Shown piece after piece: positions 34,937 to 42,092 of a stretch of 42,092 nt of DNA. This DNA is from Pseudoduganella sp. (GTDB lineage Bacteria > Pseudomonadota > Gammaproteobacteria > Burkholderiales > Burkholderiaceae_D), in assembly GCA_021323265.1 (NCBI GenBank), contig JAJTCO010000039.1, positions 1-42,092 of the forward strand, read 5' to 3'. The notes under the pieces were generated by a model. The model was not told the DNA's origin, ran no database searches, and saw nothing but the letters and a program-made list of their open reading frames with translations. Position 1 is the first letter of the stretch, and every line of letters starts with the position of its first letter. A program made the position numbers and the translations under genes.

Positions 34937-35352
34937 AAAATCCCACCGGCCTGACGGTCCACAGCAAATCGCGCTACCTTGAAGTGAGCTTCGACGACGG
35001 CGCGAGCTTCAATATTCCCTTCGAATTGCTGCGCGTGTATTCGCCGTCGGCGGAAGTGAAGGGCCACGGACCGGGCCAGGAAGTGTTGCAAGTAGGCAAG
35101 CGCGACGTCAGCATGACCAACCTGGAGCCGGTCGGCAACTATGCGGTCAAGCCGACCTTTGACGACGGCCACAATTCCGGGCTGTACACCTGGGATTACC
35201 TGTACGACCTGGGCGCGCGCATGGACCACCACTGGGCCGACTACCTGAAGCGTCTGGATGCGGCAGGCTTCCCCGGCGACGCTGGCCGCGCGCCCGGCAC
35301 GGTGCTGCCGGGGGCGGCCGCCAAAGCGCACGGCTGCGGCCACCACCATTAA
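34933..35352 (+). CDS. DUF971 (GBBH-like N-terminal domain) protein
   Basis: 139 aa. The domain is seen in TGLTVHSKSRYLEVSFDDGA, FNIPFELLRVYSPSAEVKGHG and FDDGHNSGLYTWDYLYDLG. It is the N-terminal domain of gamma-butyrobetaine hydroxylase standing alone; in bacteria it often lies beside ubiE or Fe-S genes, with no proven role. The C-terminal HGCGHHH is Cys/His-rich and may bind metal. Translation is coupled to the HIT gene. Confidence 0.92.
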   Translation: MKNPTGLTVHSKSRYLEVSFDDGASFNIPFELLRVYSPSAEVKGHGPGQEVLQVGKRDVSMTNLEPVGNYAVKPTFDDGHNSGLYTWDYLYDLGARMDHHWADYLKRLDAAGFPGDAGRAPGTVLPGAAAKAHGCGHHH

Positions 35353-35451
35353 GGCACGCGGCCCGACACGTTATATCCAGGTAAATGTTGCAGGGCAGGG
35401 GCGGCGTGTGCCAGCCCCGTCAGCCTGCCGGGGAGGGGCAAAAGTGGAGAT

Positions 35452-35700
35452 TCAGTTCATCATCAGCTTGCGGCGCTGAAATTCCTCGTAGCGCTGCTGC
35501 TCGCGTTCCCAGATGTAGCGGAATGCGGCGCGGGCTTCCGGGGTCAGGCGGCGGATTGCCTCAACGTTGAAGGTCATCGGGTGCGGTTCTGCCGACGCCA
35601 GGGCGCGGGATTGGGCGCGGGTGGCATCGATGAACTGCTTGGTCGCTTCGTCGATATCCGGGAAAAAAATGTCCGCGGGCAATTTTTGCTGAAGCTCCAT
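35452..35700 (-). CDS. Small conserved-looking hypothetical protein
   Basis: 82 aa from ATG at 35700, chosen because AGGAGA lies seven bases upstream. The frame is open further to 35817 but has no better start. The protein is charged and helical: MELQQKLPADIFFPDIDEAT, ATKQFIDATRAQSRALASAE, then VEAIRRLTPEARAAFRYIWE. The order is reminiscent of small phasin-like proteins, but I do not recognise the family. It is divergent from ubiE. Confidence 0.62.
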   Translation of the reverse strand: MELQQKLPADIFFPDIDEATKQFIDATRAQSRALASAEPHPMTFNVEAIRRLTPEARAAFRYIWEREQQRYEEFQRRKLMMN

Positions 35701-35814
35701 CTGAAATCTCCTAAAGACTGACAAATCGTCTGAGCCATAAAACGACTCGTTGAGCATTCTGGTTGACAAGCTTCTGCAAAATCTGTGCGACAGCACACCA
35801 ACTGTATAATGCGG

Positions 35815-35820
35815 CAATTA
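35815..35820 (+). promoter_or_regulatory. Candidate -10 box TATAAT for ubiE
   Basis: A perfect TATAAT lies 15 bases before the ubiE ATG. A perfect TTGACA at 35763-35768 is too far upstream (46 bases) to be its -35. The leader would be about nine bases long, with no ribosome binding site. Confidence 0.42.
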
Positions 35821-35835
35821 CAAGGCACTCTCACT

Positions 35836-36570
35836 ATGACCAACACCACCCATTTCGGTTATAAAACAGTCAACGAAGACGAGAAAGTCAAGGAAGTCGC
35901 CAAGGTCTTCCATTCTGTTGCCGCAAAGTACGACATCATGAACGACCTGCTGTCCGGTGGCCTGCACCGGATCTGGAAGGCGTTTACGATTGCCAACGCG
36001 GCCGTGCGTCCCGGGATGAAGGTGCTGGACATTGCCGGCGGCACCGGCGACCTGGCCAAGGCATTTGCCAAGGCGGCGGGTCCGACGGGCGAGGTGTGGC
36101 TGACCGATATCAACGAGTCGATGCTGCGCGTCGGACGCGACCGCCTCTTGAATAATGGCTTGGTCACCCCCACCTTGATCTGTGATGCGGAAAAATTGCC
36201 CTTCCCGGACAATTATTTCGACCGCGTCAGCGTCGCGTTCGGCCTGCGCAACATGACCCACAAGGATGTTGCGCTTTCTGAAATGCGCCGCGTGCTGAAG
36301 CCGGGCGGCAAGTTGCTGGTGCTGGAGTTTTCCAAGGTCGCGCCGGCGCTGCAAAAGCCGTATGATTTCTATTCCTTCACGGTGCTGCCGTGGATGGGCC
36401 AGAAGGTGGCCAACGATTCGGAGAGCTACCGCTACCTGGCCGAATCCATCCGCATGCACCCTGACCAGGAGACGCTCAAGACCATGATGCAGGCTGCGGG
36501 TCTGGAGCGCGTGCAGTATTACAACCTGACGGCAGGTGTGGCCGCTTTACACACTGGCATCAAAATGTGA
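35836..36570 (+). CDS. ubiE: Ubiquinone/menaquinone biosynthesis C-methyltransferase
   Basis: 244 aa class I SAM methyltransferase. [19 protein letters not shown] is the family opening, [16 protein letters not shown] is motif [19 protein letters not shown] is a UbiE signature, and [16 protein letters not shown] follows. It methylates the C2 position of the benzoquinol ring in ubiquinone synthesis. The ATG at 35836 gives the canonical N-terminus. It heads the ubiE, Tim44-like, ubiJ, ubiB cluster. Confidence 0.97.
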   Translation: MTNTTHFGYKTVNEDEKVKEVAKVFHSVAAKYDIMNDLLSGGLHRIWKAFTIANAAVRPGMKVLDIAGGTGDLAKAFAKAAGPTGEVWLTDINESMLRVGRDRLLNNGLVTPTLICDAEKLPFPDNYFDRVSVAFGLRNMTHKDVALSEMRRVLKPGGKLLVLEFSKVAPALQKPYDFYSFTVLPWMGQKVANDSESYRYLAESIRMHPDQETLKTMMQAAGLERVQYYNLTAGVAALHTGIKM

Positions 36571-36583
36571 GACGACAATCGAT

Positions 36584-37534
36584 ATGAACATGAAAAAATT
36601 CCTGGTCGGCGCGACCATCGTGCTGACCGCCCTGAGCACCATGGCTGAGCTGTCCGCGCGCCCGATGGGCGGTGGCAAATCCTTTGGCCGCCAGTCGCAA
36701 AACGTGAACACGATGCCCAAGCAAGCGACGCCAGCCCCGGCTCCGGCGCCTACCGCAGCGCCTACCGCGAACCGTCCAGGTGCCGCGGCCCCGGCGCCGG
36801 TGCAAAAGCCTAGCATGTGGAAAGGCCTGCTCGGCGGCGCGCTGCTGGGCCTTGGCCTGGGCGCGCTGCTGTCGCACTTCGGCCTGGGCGGCGCCATGGC
36901 TTCCGCCATCAGCGCCATCCTGATGATCGCCCTGATCGGCGGTGTGATCTTCTTCATCGTCGCCATGGTGCGCCGCAAGTCGCAGGGCGCGGGCCCGCGT
37001 CCGGCAGCGGCCTTCGGCGGCTACAACGGCGGCGCGGCGACCCCGGACATCGGTTCCGGCCTGAACCAGCAGCAACCGGCAGCTTTCCAGCCGGTGCAGC
37101 CGCTGCAATCGGCGAGCGCGCCGGTGGCGCCTGCCGCAGCAGCCCACACCCCTTGGGGCGTGCCTGCCGATTTCGATACCGCGGGCTTCCTGCGCGCGGC
37201 CAAGTCCAACTACATCCGCCTGCAGGCGGCTTGGGACAAGGCCGACGTGGACGACTTGCGTACTTTCACCACGCCTGAGGTGTTCGCCGAACTGCGCATG
37301 CAGATCCAGGAGCGCGGCGCGCAAGTGGAATACACCGACGTGGTGGCGATCGACGCCGAACTGCTGGGCATCGAGAACGACGGCAAGGAATACCTGGCCA
37401 GCGTGAAGTTCTGGGGCCAGTCCAAGCCTGCGGCCGATGCGCTGCCGGAACCGTTCCAGGAAGTCTGGAACCTGAGCAAGCCAGTCAGCGGCGGCGGTGG
37501 CTGGATGCTGGCGGGTATCCAACAGCTTGCCTGA
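36584..37534 (+). CDS. Tim44-like domain membrane protein
   Basis: 316 aa. A signal or anchor segment (MNMKKFLVGATIVLTALSTM) is followed by a Pro/Ala-rich linker, then a glycine-rich membrane region (LLGGALLGLGLGALLSHFG, AILMIALIGGVIFFIVAMV at about 85-130). A C-terminal Tim44-like domain (about 200-315) includes DTAGFLRAAKSNYIRLQAAW and LAGIQQL. Bacterial Tim44-like proteins are found between ubiE and ubiJ in many betaproteobacteria; a role in envelope maintenance is suspected, not shown. ATG at 36584 or 36590 is possible. Confidence 0.9.
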   Translation: MNMKKFLVGATIVLTALSTMAELSARPMGGGKSFGRQSQNVNTMPKQATPAPAPAPTAAPTANRPGAAAPAPVQKPSMWKGLLGGALLGLGLGALLSHFGLGGAMASAISAILMIALIGGVIFFIVAMVRRKSQGAGPRPAAAFGGYNGGAATPDIGSGLNQQQPAAFQPVQPLQSASAPVAPAAAAHTPWGVPADFDTAGFLRAAKSNYIRLQAAWDKADVDDLRTFTTPEVFAELRMQIQERGAQVEYTDVVAIDAELLGIENDGKEYLASVKFWGQSKPAADALPEPFQEVWNLSKPVSGGGGWMLAGIQQLA

Positions 37535-37561
37535 TTTGACACAGTAACTGGTAAGATCGAG

Positions 37562-37593
37562 ACCGCCCTGGCTTTCCGGGGCGGTTTTGTTTT
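37562..37593 (+). terminator. Rho-independent terminator after the Tim44-like gene
   Basis: The stem ACCGCCC/GGGCGGT has a 10-base loop and is followed by TTTTGTTTT. It separates the Tim44-like gene from ubiJ, so ubiJ-ubiB may rely on another promoter or on read-through. Confidence 0.82.
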
Positions 37594-37597
37594 GTGC

Positions 37598-37636
37598 AAC
37601 CCGATAAATCTGGGTCAGACCCAGGTTTACCGGGGT
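37598..37636. repeat. Palindromic element with GGGTCAGACCC core, just before ubiJ
   Basis: A 39-bp imperfect palindrome centred on CTGGGTCAGACCCAG, with flanks AACCCGATAAAT and GGTTTACCGGGGT. It ends four bases before the ubiJ ATG at 37641, so it would occupy the ribosome binding region. It is the same family as 27794 and 39918. Confidence 0.82.
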
Positions 37637-37640
37637 AAGG

Positions 37641-38261
37641 ATGACGAGAACGATGTTTCCATTTCCCCCAGCGCTGCCTGGCCTGAGCCTGCCGGCGGCG
37701 GCCACCATCAACCACCTGCTGGCGCAGGAGCCGTGGGCGCGCACGGAACTCAAGCTTCACGCGGGCAAGGTCGCCGTGATCGACGCCAGCCCGGCCGTGC
37801 TGCGCCTGCGCGTGGCGCCCGACGGCATGGTGGAAGCGGCCGGCAGCGATGCCGCCGCGGCGGTGACGATCCGCCTGAAGCTGAGCGACCTGCCGCTGAT
37901 CGCGCAAAATCGCGAGCGTGCCTTCTCCTACGTGCAGATCGAGGGCGATGCGGAGTTTGCCAACGCCGTGTCGCACCTGTCGCAATCGCTGCGCTGGGAA
38001 GCGGAGTACGACCTGGAGAAACTGGTGGGCCCGATCGCCGCCGTGCGCCTGGTGCAGGGCGCCAAGGCGGTGCTGCAGGGCGCGCGCAAGGGCCAGCGCA
38101 AGGTGGCCGAAAATGTCGCGGAATACTTCCTCGACGAGAATCCGCTGTTGATCCGCCCCGTGCTGGCGGAAGGCTTCGCGGCCGATGTGACGCGCTTCCG
38201 CGACGACGTGGAACGCGCCAGCAAGCGGCTGGAAAAACTCGAACAAAAACTGGCTAAATGA
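37641..38261 (+). CDS. ubiJ: Ubiquinone biosynthesis accessory factor UbiJ (SCP2 domain)
   Basis: 206 aa. An SCP2-like lipid-binding domain covers about 20-125 ([57 protein letters not shown]). The C-terminal coiled coil ([20 protein letters not shown]) is typical. UbiJ binds ubiquinone intermediates in the soluble Ubi complex. ATG at 37641 or 37653 is possible; AAGGA precedes the second. The stop overlaps ubiB by four bases (ATGA). Confidence 0.92.
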   Translation: MTRTMFPFPPALPGLSLPAAATINHLLAQEPWARTELKLHAGKVAVIDASPAVLRLRVAPDGMVEAAGSDAAAAVTIRLKLSDLPLIAQNRERAFSYVQIEGDAEFANAVSHLSQSLRWEAEYDLEKLVGPIAAVRLVQGAKAVLQGARKGQRKVAENVAEYFLDENPLLIRPVLAEGFAADVTRFRDDVERASKRLEKLEQKLAK

Positions 38262-39817
38262 TCCGCAAATTCCTCCGGCTGTTCAAGATTGTCCGTGTCT
38301 CCGTCCGCTACGGGTTGGACGAAATCGCCATTTCCGGCTTCGACAAGCCGCGCATCAGCAGGCTCCTCGACCTCGCCTTCTTCTGGCGCGACCTCTCGAC
38401 CCCGCGTGCCGTGCGCCTGCGCCGCGCGCTGGAGGAGCTGGGCCCGATCTTCGTGAAGTTCGGCCAGGTGCTGTCCACCCGCAGCGACTTGTTCCCGCTC
38501 GATATCGTGACCGAGCTGTCCAAGCTGCAGGACCGCGTCCCGCCGTTCGATTCGGACCTGGCGATCGCGATGATCGAGGAGTCGCTGGGCGCCCATCCGG
38601 ACGAGCTGTTCGCGCGCTTCGAGCGCGTGCCGGTGGCCTCGGCCTCCATTGCGCAGGTGCACTTCGCGGCGTTGAAGGACGGCACCCAGGTCGCGGTCAA
38701 GGTGCTGCGCCCCGGCATGAAGAAGCTGATCGACGAGGACGTGGCGCTGATGCATATCGCGGCCAACTTCATCAACCGCGTGTGGGCCGATTCCAAGCGC
38801 CTGAAGATCCAGGAAGTGGTGCAGGAGTTCGACAAATACCTGCACGACGAGCTGGACCTGATGCGCGAGGCGGCCAATGCCAGCCAGCTGCGCCGCAATT
38901 TCGCCGATTCGACGCTGCTGCTGGTGCCGGAGATGTACTGGGACTACTGCTCCAGCGGCGTGATCGTGATGGAGCGCATGCACGGCATTCCCGTGTCGCA
39001 GATCGACCGCCTGATCGAAGCGGGCGTGGACCTGAAAAAATTGTCCTCGGATGGCGTCGAGATCTTCTTTACGCAAGTGTTCCGCGATGGCTTCTTCCAC
39101 GCCGACATGCATCCCGGGAACATCCTGGTGTCGATCGAGCCGGAGTCCTTCGGCCGCTACATCGCGCTGGACTTCGGCATCGTCGGCACGCTCAACGACT
39201 ACGACAAGGATTACCTGTCGCAGAACTTCCTGGCCTTCTTCCGCCGCGACTACAAGCGCGTGGCGGAAGCGCACATCGAGTCGGGCTGGGCGCCGAAGGA
39301 AACGCGCGTGGACGAACTGGAGGCGGCGGTGCGCGCCTGCTGCGAACCGATCTTCGACCGTCCGCTGAAGGATATTTCCTTCGGCCAGGTGCTGCTGCGC
39401 CTGTTCCAGACCTCGCGCCGCTTTAACGTGGAAGTGCAGCCGCAGCTGGTGCTGCTGCAAAAGACCCTGCTCAACATCGAAGGCCTGGGCCGCCAGCTCG
39501 ACCCCGACCTCGACCTGTGGAAAACTGCCAAGCCTTACCTGGAGCGCTGGATGGGCGAGCAGGTGGGCTGGCGCGGCCTGATCGATCGCCTGAAGGCCGA
39601 GGCACCGCGCTATTCGCACATCTTCCCGCAGCTGCCGCGCCTGGCGCACCAGGCGCTCAGCGTGGCGGGTGAACGCGACGTGGAGACCAGGCTGCTGCTG
39701 GCGCAGCTGGTGGCGGAGCAGCGCCACACCAACCGGCTGATGTCGTTCTTTGTCTTCTTTGTCGGCGCCTTCGTACTGGGCGCCGTGGCGTACCAGGCGT
39801 ATGTCCGGCTTCTCTAA
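38258..39817 (+). CDS. ubiB: Ubiquinone biosynthesis regulatory protein kinase UbiB
   Basis: 519 aa atypical (ADCK/ABC1) kinase. [19 protein letters not shown] has the KxGQ motif, [16 protein letters not shown] the Ala-rich loop, AVKVLRPG the ATP-binding Lys, [11 protein letters not shown] the catalytic loop, and DFGIVG the metal-binding Asp. One or two membrane helices end the protein ([20 protein letters not shown]). It likely uses ATP to extract ubiquinone intermediates from the membrane. It overlaps ubiJ and the following methyltransferase. Confidence 0.97.
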   Translation: MIRKFLRLFKIVRVSVRYGLDEIAISGFDKPRISRLLDLAFFWRDLSTPRAVRLRRALEELGPIFVKFGQVLSTRSDLFPLDIVTELSKLQDRVPPFDSDLAIAMIEESLGAHPDELFARFERVPVASASIAQVHFAALKDGTQVAVKVLRPGMKKLIDEDVALMHIAANFINRVWADSKRLKIQEVVQEFDKYLHDELDLMREAANASQLRRNFADSTLLLVPEMYWDYCSSGVIVMERMHGIPVSQIDRLIEAGVDLKKLSSDGVEIFFTQVFRDGFFHADMHPGNILVSIEPESFGRYIALDFGIVGTLNDYDKDYLSQNFLAFFRRDYKRVAEAHIESGWAPKETRVDELEAAVRACCEPIFDRPLKDISFGQVLLRLFQTSRRFNVEVQPQLVLLQKTLLNIEGLGRQLDPDLDLWKTAKPYLERWMGEQVGWRGLIDRLKAEAPRYSHIFPQLPRLAHQALSVAGERDVETRLLLAQLVAEQRHTNRLMSFFVFFVGAFVLGAVAYQAYVRLL

Positions 39818-40445
39818 CCGCGACCCGCGCACGCCGGAGTTCTGGGACCAGCGCTTCGGCCAGGCGTTTACGCCTTGGGATCGGGGCGGGGTGCCGGAGC
39901 AGCTGGCGGGGTGGCTGAACCCCGGTAAAGCCGGGTCGGACCCAGGGGTCGGACCCTTGGGTCCGACCCGGACTTGCCGGGTGTTGATCCCCGGCTGCGG
40001 CAGCGCCTGGGAGCTGCAAGCCTTCTGCGAGGCGGGCCACGACGCCGTGGCCATCGACTTCGCGCCGGCCGCCGTTGTTGCGGCGCAACAAGCTGTCGGC
40101 CCGTGGCGCGAGCGCGTGGTGCTGGCCGACTTCTTCACCTACGCGCCGCCGCAACCGCTGGACCTGATCTACGAGCGCGCCTTCCTGTGCGCCATGCCGC
40201 GCGAGATGTGGCCGCGCGTGGTGCAGCGCTGGGCCGACTTGCTGCCGGAAGGGGCGCTGCTGCTCGGCTATTTTTACTTCGACGCTGCGCCGAAAGGCCC
40301 CCCATTTGGCGCCGACCGGGCGCAGCTGGAAGAGTTGATGAGCGCTCACTTCACTTTGGAGTGGGATGCCGCCGTGGAAGACTCCATTCCGGTATTCCAG
40401 GGCAAGGAGCGCTGGATGGCCTGGCGCCGGAAAAAAGGCTTATAA
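39801..40445 (+). CDS. TPMT-like SAM methyltransferase with an in-frame palindromic insertion
   Basis: 214 aa. [22 protein letters not shown] opens the thiopurine-methyltransferase-type domain, in pieces; [19 protein letters not shown] is SAM motif I, and [18 protein letters not shown] is motif IV. Residues 40-62 ([20 protein letters not shown] region) are encoded by a palindromic element, fill the linker just before motif I, and keep the frame. Bacterial members methylate sulfur, selenium or halide substrates; the substrate here is unknown. The ATG at 39801 lies inside the ubiB end, a 17-base overlap. Confidence 0.85.
   Translation: MSGFSNRDPRTPEFWDQRFGQAFTPWDRGGVPEQLAGWLNPGKAGSDPGVGPLGPTRTCRVLIPGCGSAWELQAFCEAGHDAVAIDFAPAAVVAAQQAVGPWRERVVLADFFTYAPPQPLDLIYERAFLCAMPREMWPRVVQRWADLLPEGALLLGYFYFDAAPKGPPFGADRAQLEELMSAHFTLEWDAAVEDSIPVFQGKERWMAWRRKKGL
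39918..39985. repeat. Palindromic element with GGGTC-GACCC cores inside the TPMT-like gene
   Basis: 68 bp. The left arm AACCCCGGTAAAGCCGGG plus TCGGACCC (39918-39943) pairs with the right arm GGGTCCGACCCGGACTTG plus CCGGGTGTT (39959-39985). A further GGGTCGGACCC lies in the loop. The element contributes 23 codons without a stop. It is the same family as 27794 and 37598, with TCGGA instead of TCAGA. Confidence 0.85.
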
Positions 40446-40446
40446 T
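40441..40446 (+). promoter_or_regulatory. Candidate -10 box TATAAT for fmdB
   Basis: A perfect TATAAT overlaps the stop of the methyltransferase gene, 33 bases before the fmdB ATG. A GGAG site follows near the ATG. No good -35 is visible. Confidence 0.38.
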
Positions 40447-40479
40447 TCAGGGTTTTTGATGTTTTTTGCGGAGTAAGAA

Positions 40480-40776
40480 ATGCCTATCTACGCTTACCGC
40501 TGCGAGGAATGTGGCTTTGCCAAGGACGTGCTGCAAAAGATCTCCGATCCGCAGCTCACTGATTGCCCTTCCTGCGGCAAATCGACCTTTAAGAAGCAAC
40601 TGACCGCGGCTGGCTTCCAATTGAAAGGCACCGGCTGGTACGTGACCGATTTCCGTGGCGGCAGCGCCCCGGCGACCGGTGTCGCCAGTGCGCCCAAGAC
40701 CGAAGCGCCGGCGGCACCGGCAGCAGATGCAGCAGCACCTGCGGCCGCCCCGGCAAAGTCCACCAGCGAGGCGTAA
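40480..40776 (+). CDS. FmdB-family zinc ribbon protein
   Basis: 98 aa. MPIYAYRCEECGFAKDVLQK, with Cys8 and Cys11, and DCPSCGKSTFKKQ, with Cys29 and Cys32, form the FmdB regulatory zinc ribbon. The conserved FQLKGTGWYVTDF follows, and the tail (residues 65-98) is Ala/Pro-rich. These small proteins are suspected regulators, and the partner is unknown. A GGAG site precedes the ATG. In many betaproteobacteria it lies, as here, before the DUF502 gene and aspS. Confidence 0.93.
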   Translation: MPIYAYRCEECGFAKDVLQKISDPQLTDCPSCGKSTFKKQLTAAGFQLKGTGWYVTDFRGGSAPATGVASAPKTEAPAAPAADAAAPAAAPAKSTSEA

Positions 40777-40797
40777 TTTCCCCGCACAAGGAACCCG

Positions 40798-41385
40798 ATG
40801 CGCAAATACTTCATTACCGGCTTGCTGATCCTGGTGCCCCTGGCCATTACCGCCTGGGTGCTCAACATCATCATCAGCACCATGGACCAGTCGCTCCTGA
40901 TCGTGCCGGAGCGCTGGCAGCCGCGTACCCTGATCGGTTTCGATATCCCGGGCCTGGGCACTATCCTGACCGTGCTGATCGTGTTCATCACCGGCCTGCT
41001 GACCAACAACCTGGTGGGCAACTTCGTCGTGCGGCAGTGGGAAAAGCTGCTGCACCGCATTCCGGTGGTCAGCTCCCTGTACGGCAGCGTGAAGCAGGTG
41101 TCGGATACCCTGTTCTCCGACTCCGGCAACGCCTTCCGCAAGGCCGTGCTGGTGCCTTACCCGCATACCGGTTCGCGCACCATCGCCTTCCTGACCGGCG
41201 CGCCGGCCACGGAAGTGCAGAAGCACCTGGACGATGAATTTGTCAGCGTCTACGTGCCAACCACGCCGAATCCGACTTCCGGCTTCTTCCTGATGATGCC
41301 GAAAAAAGACGTAATCGAACTCGATATGAGCGTCGATGCCGCACTGAAGTACATCGTTTCGATGGGCGTTGTCGTCCCTGAATAA
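40798..41385 (+). CDS. DUF502 membrane protein
   Basis: 195 aa. The first membrane helix is in [21 protein letters not shown], the second around [23 protein letters not shown] soluble C-terminal part includes [20 protein letters not shown] and [20 protein letters not shown]. The length and conserved [10 protein letters not shown] loop are typical of the DUF502 family, which has no established function. An AAGGAA site lies before the ATG. It is followed by aspS. Confidence 0.93.
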   Translation: MRKYFITGLLILVPLAITAWVLNIIISTMDQSLLIVPERWQPRTLIGFDIPGLGTILTVLIVFITGLLTNNLVGNFVVRQWEKLLHRIPVVSSLYGSVKQVSDTLFSDSGNAFRKAVLVPYPHTGSRTIAFLTGAPATEVQKHLDDEFVSVYVPTTPNPTSGFFLMMPKKDVIELDMSVDAALKYIVSMGVVVPE

Positions 41386-41411
41386 AACTTAACCTGAAAC
41401 TGAGAATCAAT

Positions 41412-42092
41412 ATGTCCATGCGTACTGAATACTGCGGCCTCGTAACCGAAGCCCTCGTAGGCCAAACCGTCAGCCTGTGCGGCTGGGTGCACCGTCGCCG
41501 CGACCACGGCGGCGTGATCTTCATCGACCTGCGCGACCGTGAAGGCCTGGTGCAGGTGGTCTGCAACCCGGACCAGGCGGAAGTGTTCAAAGTCGCCGAA
41601 TCCGTGCGCAACGAGTTCTGCCTGCGCGTGACCGGCACCGTGAAAGACCGCCTGGCCGGTACCGTCAACAACAACCTGAAGTCGGGCAAGATCGAAGTCG
41701 TCGCCTCGCAAGTGGAAGTGCTGAACGCCTCCGTGCCGGTACCGTTCCAGCTGGACGACGATAACCTGTCCGAAACCACCCGCCTGACCCACCGCGTGCT
41801 GGACCTGCGCCGTCCGCAGATGCAGAACAACCTGCGCCTGCGCTACAAGGTCACCATGGAAGTGCGCAAGTACCTGGACGACCTGGGCTTCATCGATATC
41901 GAAACCCCGGTGCTGACCAAGTCCACCCCGGAAGGCGCGCGCGACTACCTGGTGCCATCGCGCGTGAACGCGCACGAGTTCTTCGCGCTGCCGCAGTCGC
42001 CGCAGCTGTTCAAGCAGCTGCTGATGGTGGCCAACTTCGACCGCTACTACCAGATCACCAAGTGCTTCCGCGACGAAGACCTGCGCGCCGAC
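41412..42092 (+). CDS. aspS: Aspartyl-tRNA synthetase, N-terminal part (gene runs off the window)
   Basis: 227 codons are present. The OB-fold anticodon-binding domain covers residues 1-105 ([20 protein letters not shown], then VVCNPDQ). Class II motif 1 follows ([31 protein letters not shown], here in pieces), then [24 protein letters not shown] and [11 protein letters not shown], which begins motif 2. It charges tRNA-Asp with aspartate. Whether the enzyme is the discriminating or non-discriminating form cannot be told from this part. The frame is intact to the edge. Confidence 0.97.
   Translation, partial: MSMRTEYCGLVTEALVGQTVSLCGWVHRRRDHGGVIFIDLRDREGLVQVVCNPDQAEVFKVAESVRNEFCLRVTGTVKDRLAGTVNNNLKSGKIEVVASQVEVLNASVPVPFQLDDDNLSETTRLTHRVLDLRRPQMQNNLRLRYKVTMEVRKYLDDLGFIDIETPVLTKSTPEGARDYLVPSRVNAHEFFALPQSPQLFKQLLMVANFDRYYQITKCFRDEDLRAD

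Noticed and set aside
35763..35768. Perfect TTGACA upstream of ubiE as a -35 box
   Set aside because: The TATAAT at 35815 is 46 bases away and no -10-like box lies at 16-18 bases from the TTGACA.
37928..40138. Long minus-strand open frame opposite ubiJ-ubiB and the methyltransferase gene
   Set aside because: Antisense shadow in high-GC DNA; the plus-strand genes have all family motifs.

Overview
The window looks like a chromosomal segment of a high-GC betaproteobacterium. The best guess is Oxalobacteraceae (Massilia/Duganella type). The reasons are the gene order kdsD-kdsC-lptC-lptA-lptB-rpoN-hpf, HPr kinase in a Gram-negative PTS-Ntr set, the block HIT / DUF971 / ubiE / Tim44-like / ubiJ / ubiB / fmdB / DUF502 / aspS, and a DUF4214 protein. 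This assignment is inference from gene content. No rRNA, tRNA or CRISPR was seen.

Region 1 (1-5.9 kb) is an accessory defence island with visibly lower GC than the rest. On the minus strand, in transcription order, it carries an excisionase-like HTH protein, an AlbA_2/Schlafen-type ATPase, a 49-residue ORF coupled to it, type IC hsdM, and type IC hsdS with three TAEL repeats. It ends with the first 130 residues of a P-loop protein that resembles the anticodon nuclease PrrC and sits where prrC sits in EcoprrI-type loci. hsdR is not in the window and may lie beyond the left edge. Upstream are a frameshifted gene remnant and a strong terminator.

Region 2 (5.9-13.2 kb) holds a DUF4214 protein, a secreted NTF2-like protein, an NYN + OST-HTH protein, a MOSC protein, a diguanylate cyclase and a CPA2 antiporter with RCK domains.

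Region 3 (13.2-18.7 kb) is the Kdo / LPS-transport / sigma-54 operon: kdsD, kdsC, lptC, lptA, lptB, rpoN, hpf. Its genes make Kdo, build the Lpt bridge and ATPase, and supply RpoN and the ribosome hibernation factor.

Region 4 (18.7-26.9 kb) starts with a minus-strand PD-(D/E)xK nuclease-like protein with a long helical tail. An acyl-CoA hydratase/hydrolase-like gene, an Lrp regulator, a VOC protein, a GNAT acetyltransferase and two small secreted proteins follow. The region ends with ptsN-hprK-rapZ on the minus strand. Those three normally follow hpf in the same direction, so the layout suggests an inversion. A 121-bp tandem duplication that carries the hprK stop codon lies between hprK and rapZ.

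Region 5 (26.9-30.4 kb) has queF and ilvA (minus), a YqaA-type membrane protein and a small secreted protein. A palindromic GGGTCAGACCC element lies between ilvA and queF and supplies the ilvA stop codon.

Region 6 (30.5-42.1 kb) has a giant FAD/Fe-S oxidoreductase broken near its 3' end by an apparent internal deletion plus frameshift. It continues with HIT, DUF971, ubiE, Tim44-like, ubiJ, ubiB, a TPMT-like methyltransferase carrying an in-frame palindromic insertion, fmdB, DUF502 and the 5' part of aspS. The ubiE/ubiJ/ubiB genes serve ubiquinone synthesis.

The points most worth pursuing are the type IC island with a probable tRNA-nuclease guard and variable-spacing HsdS, the nuclease-like singleton at 18.7-20.6 kb, the family of palindromic elements that invade coding sequence, and the damaged oxidoreductase.
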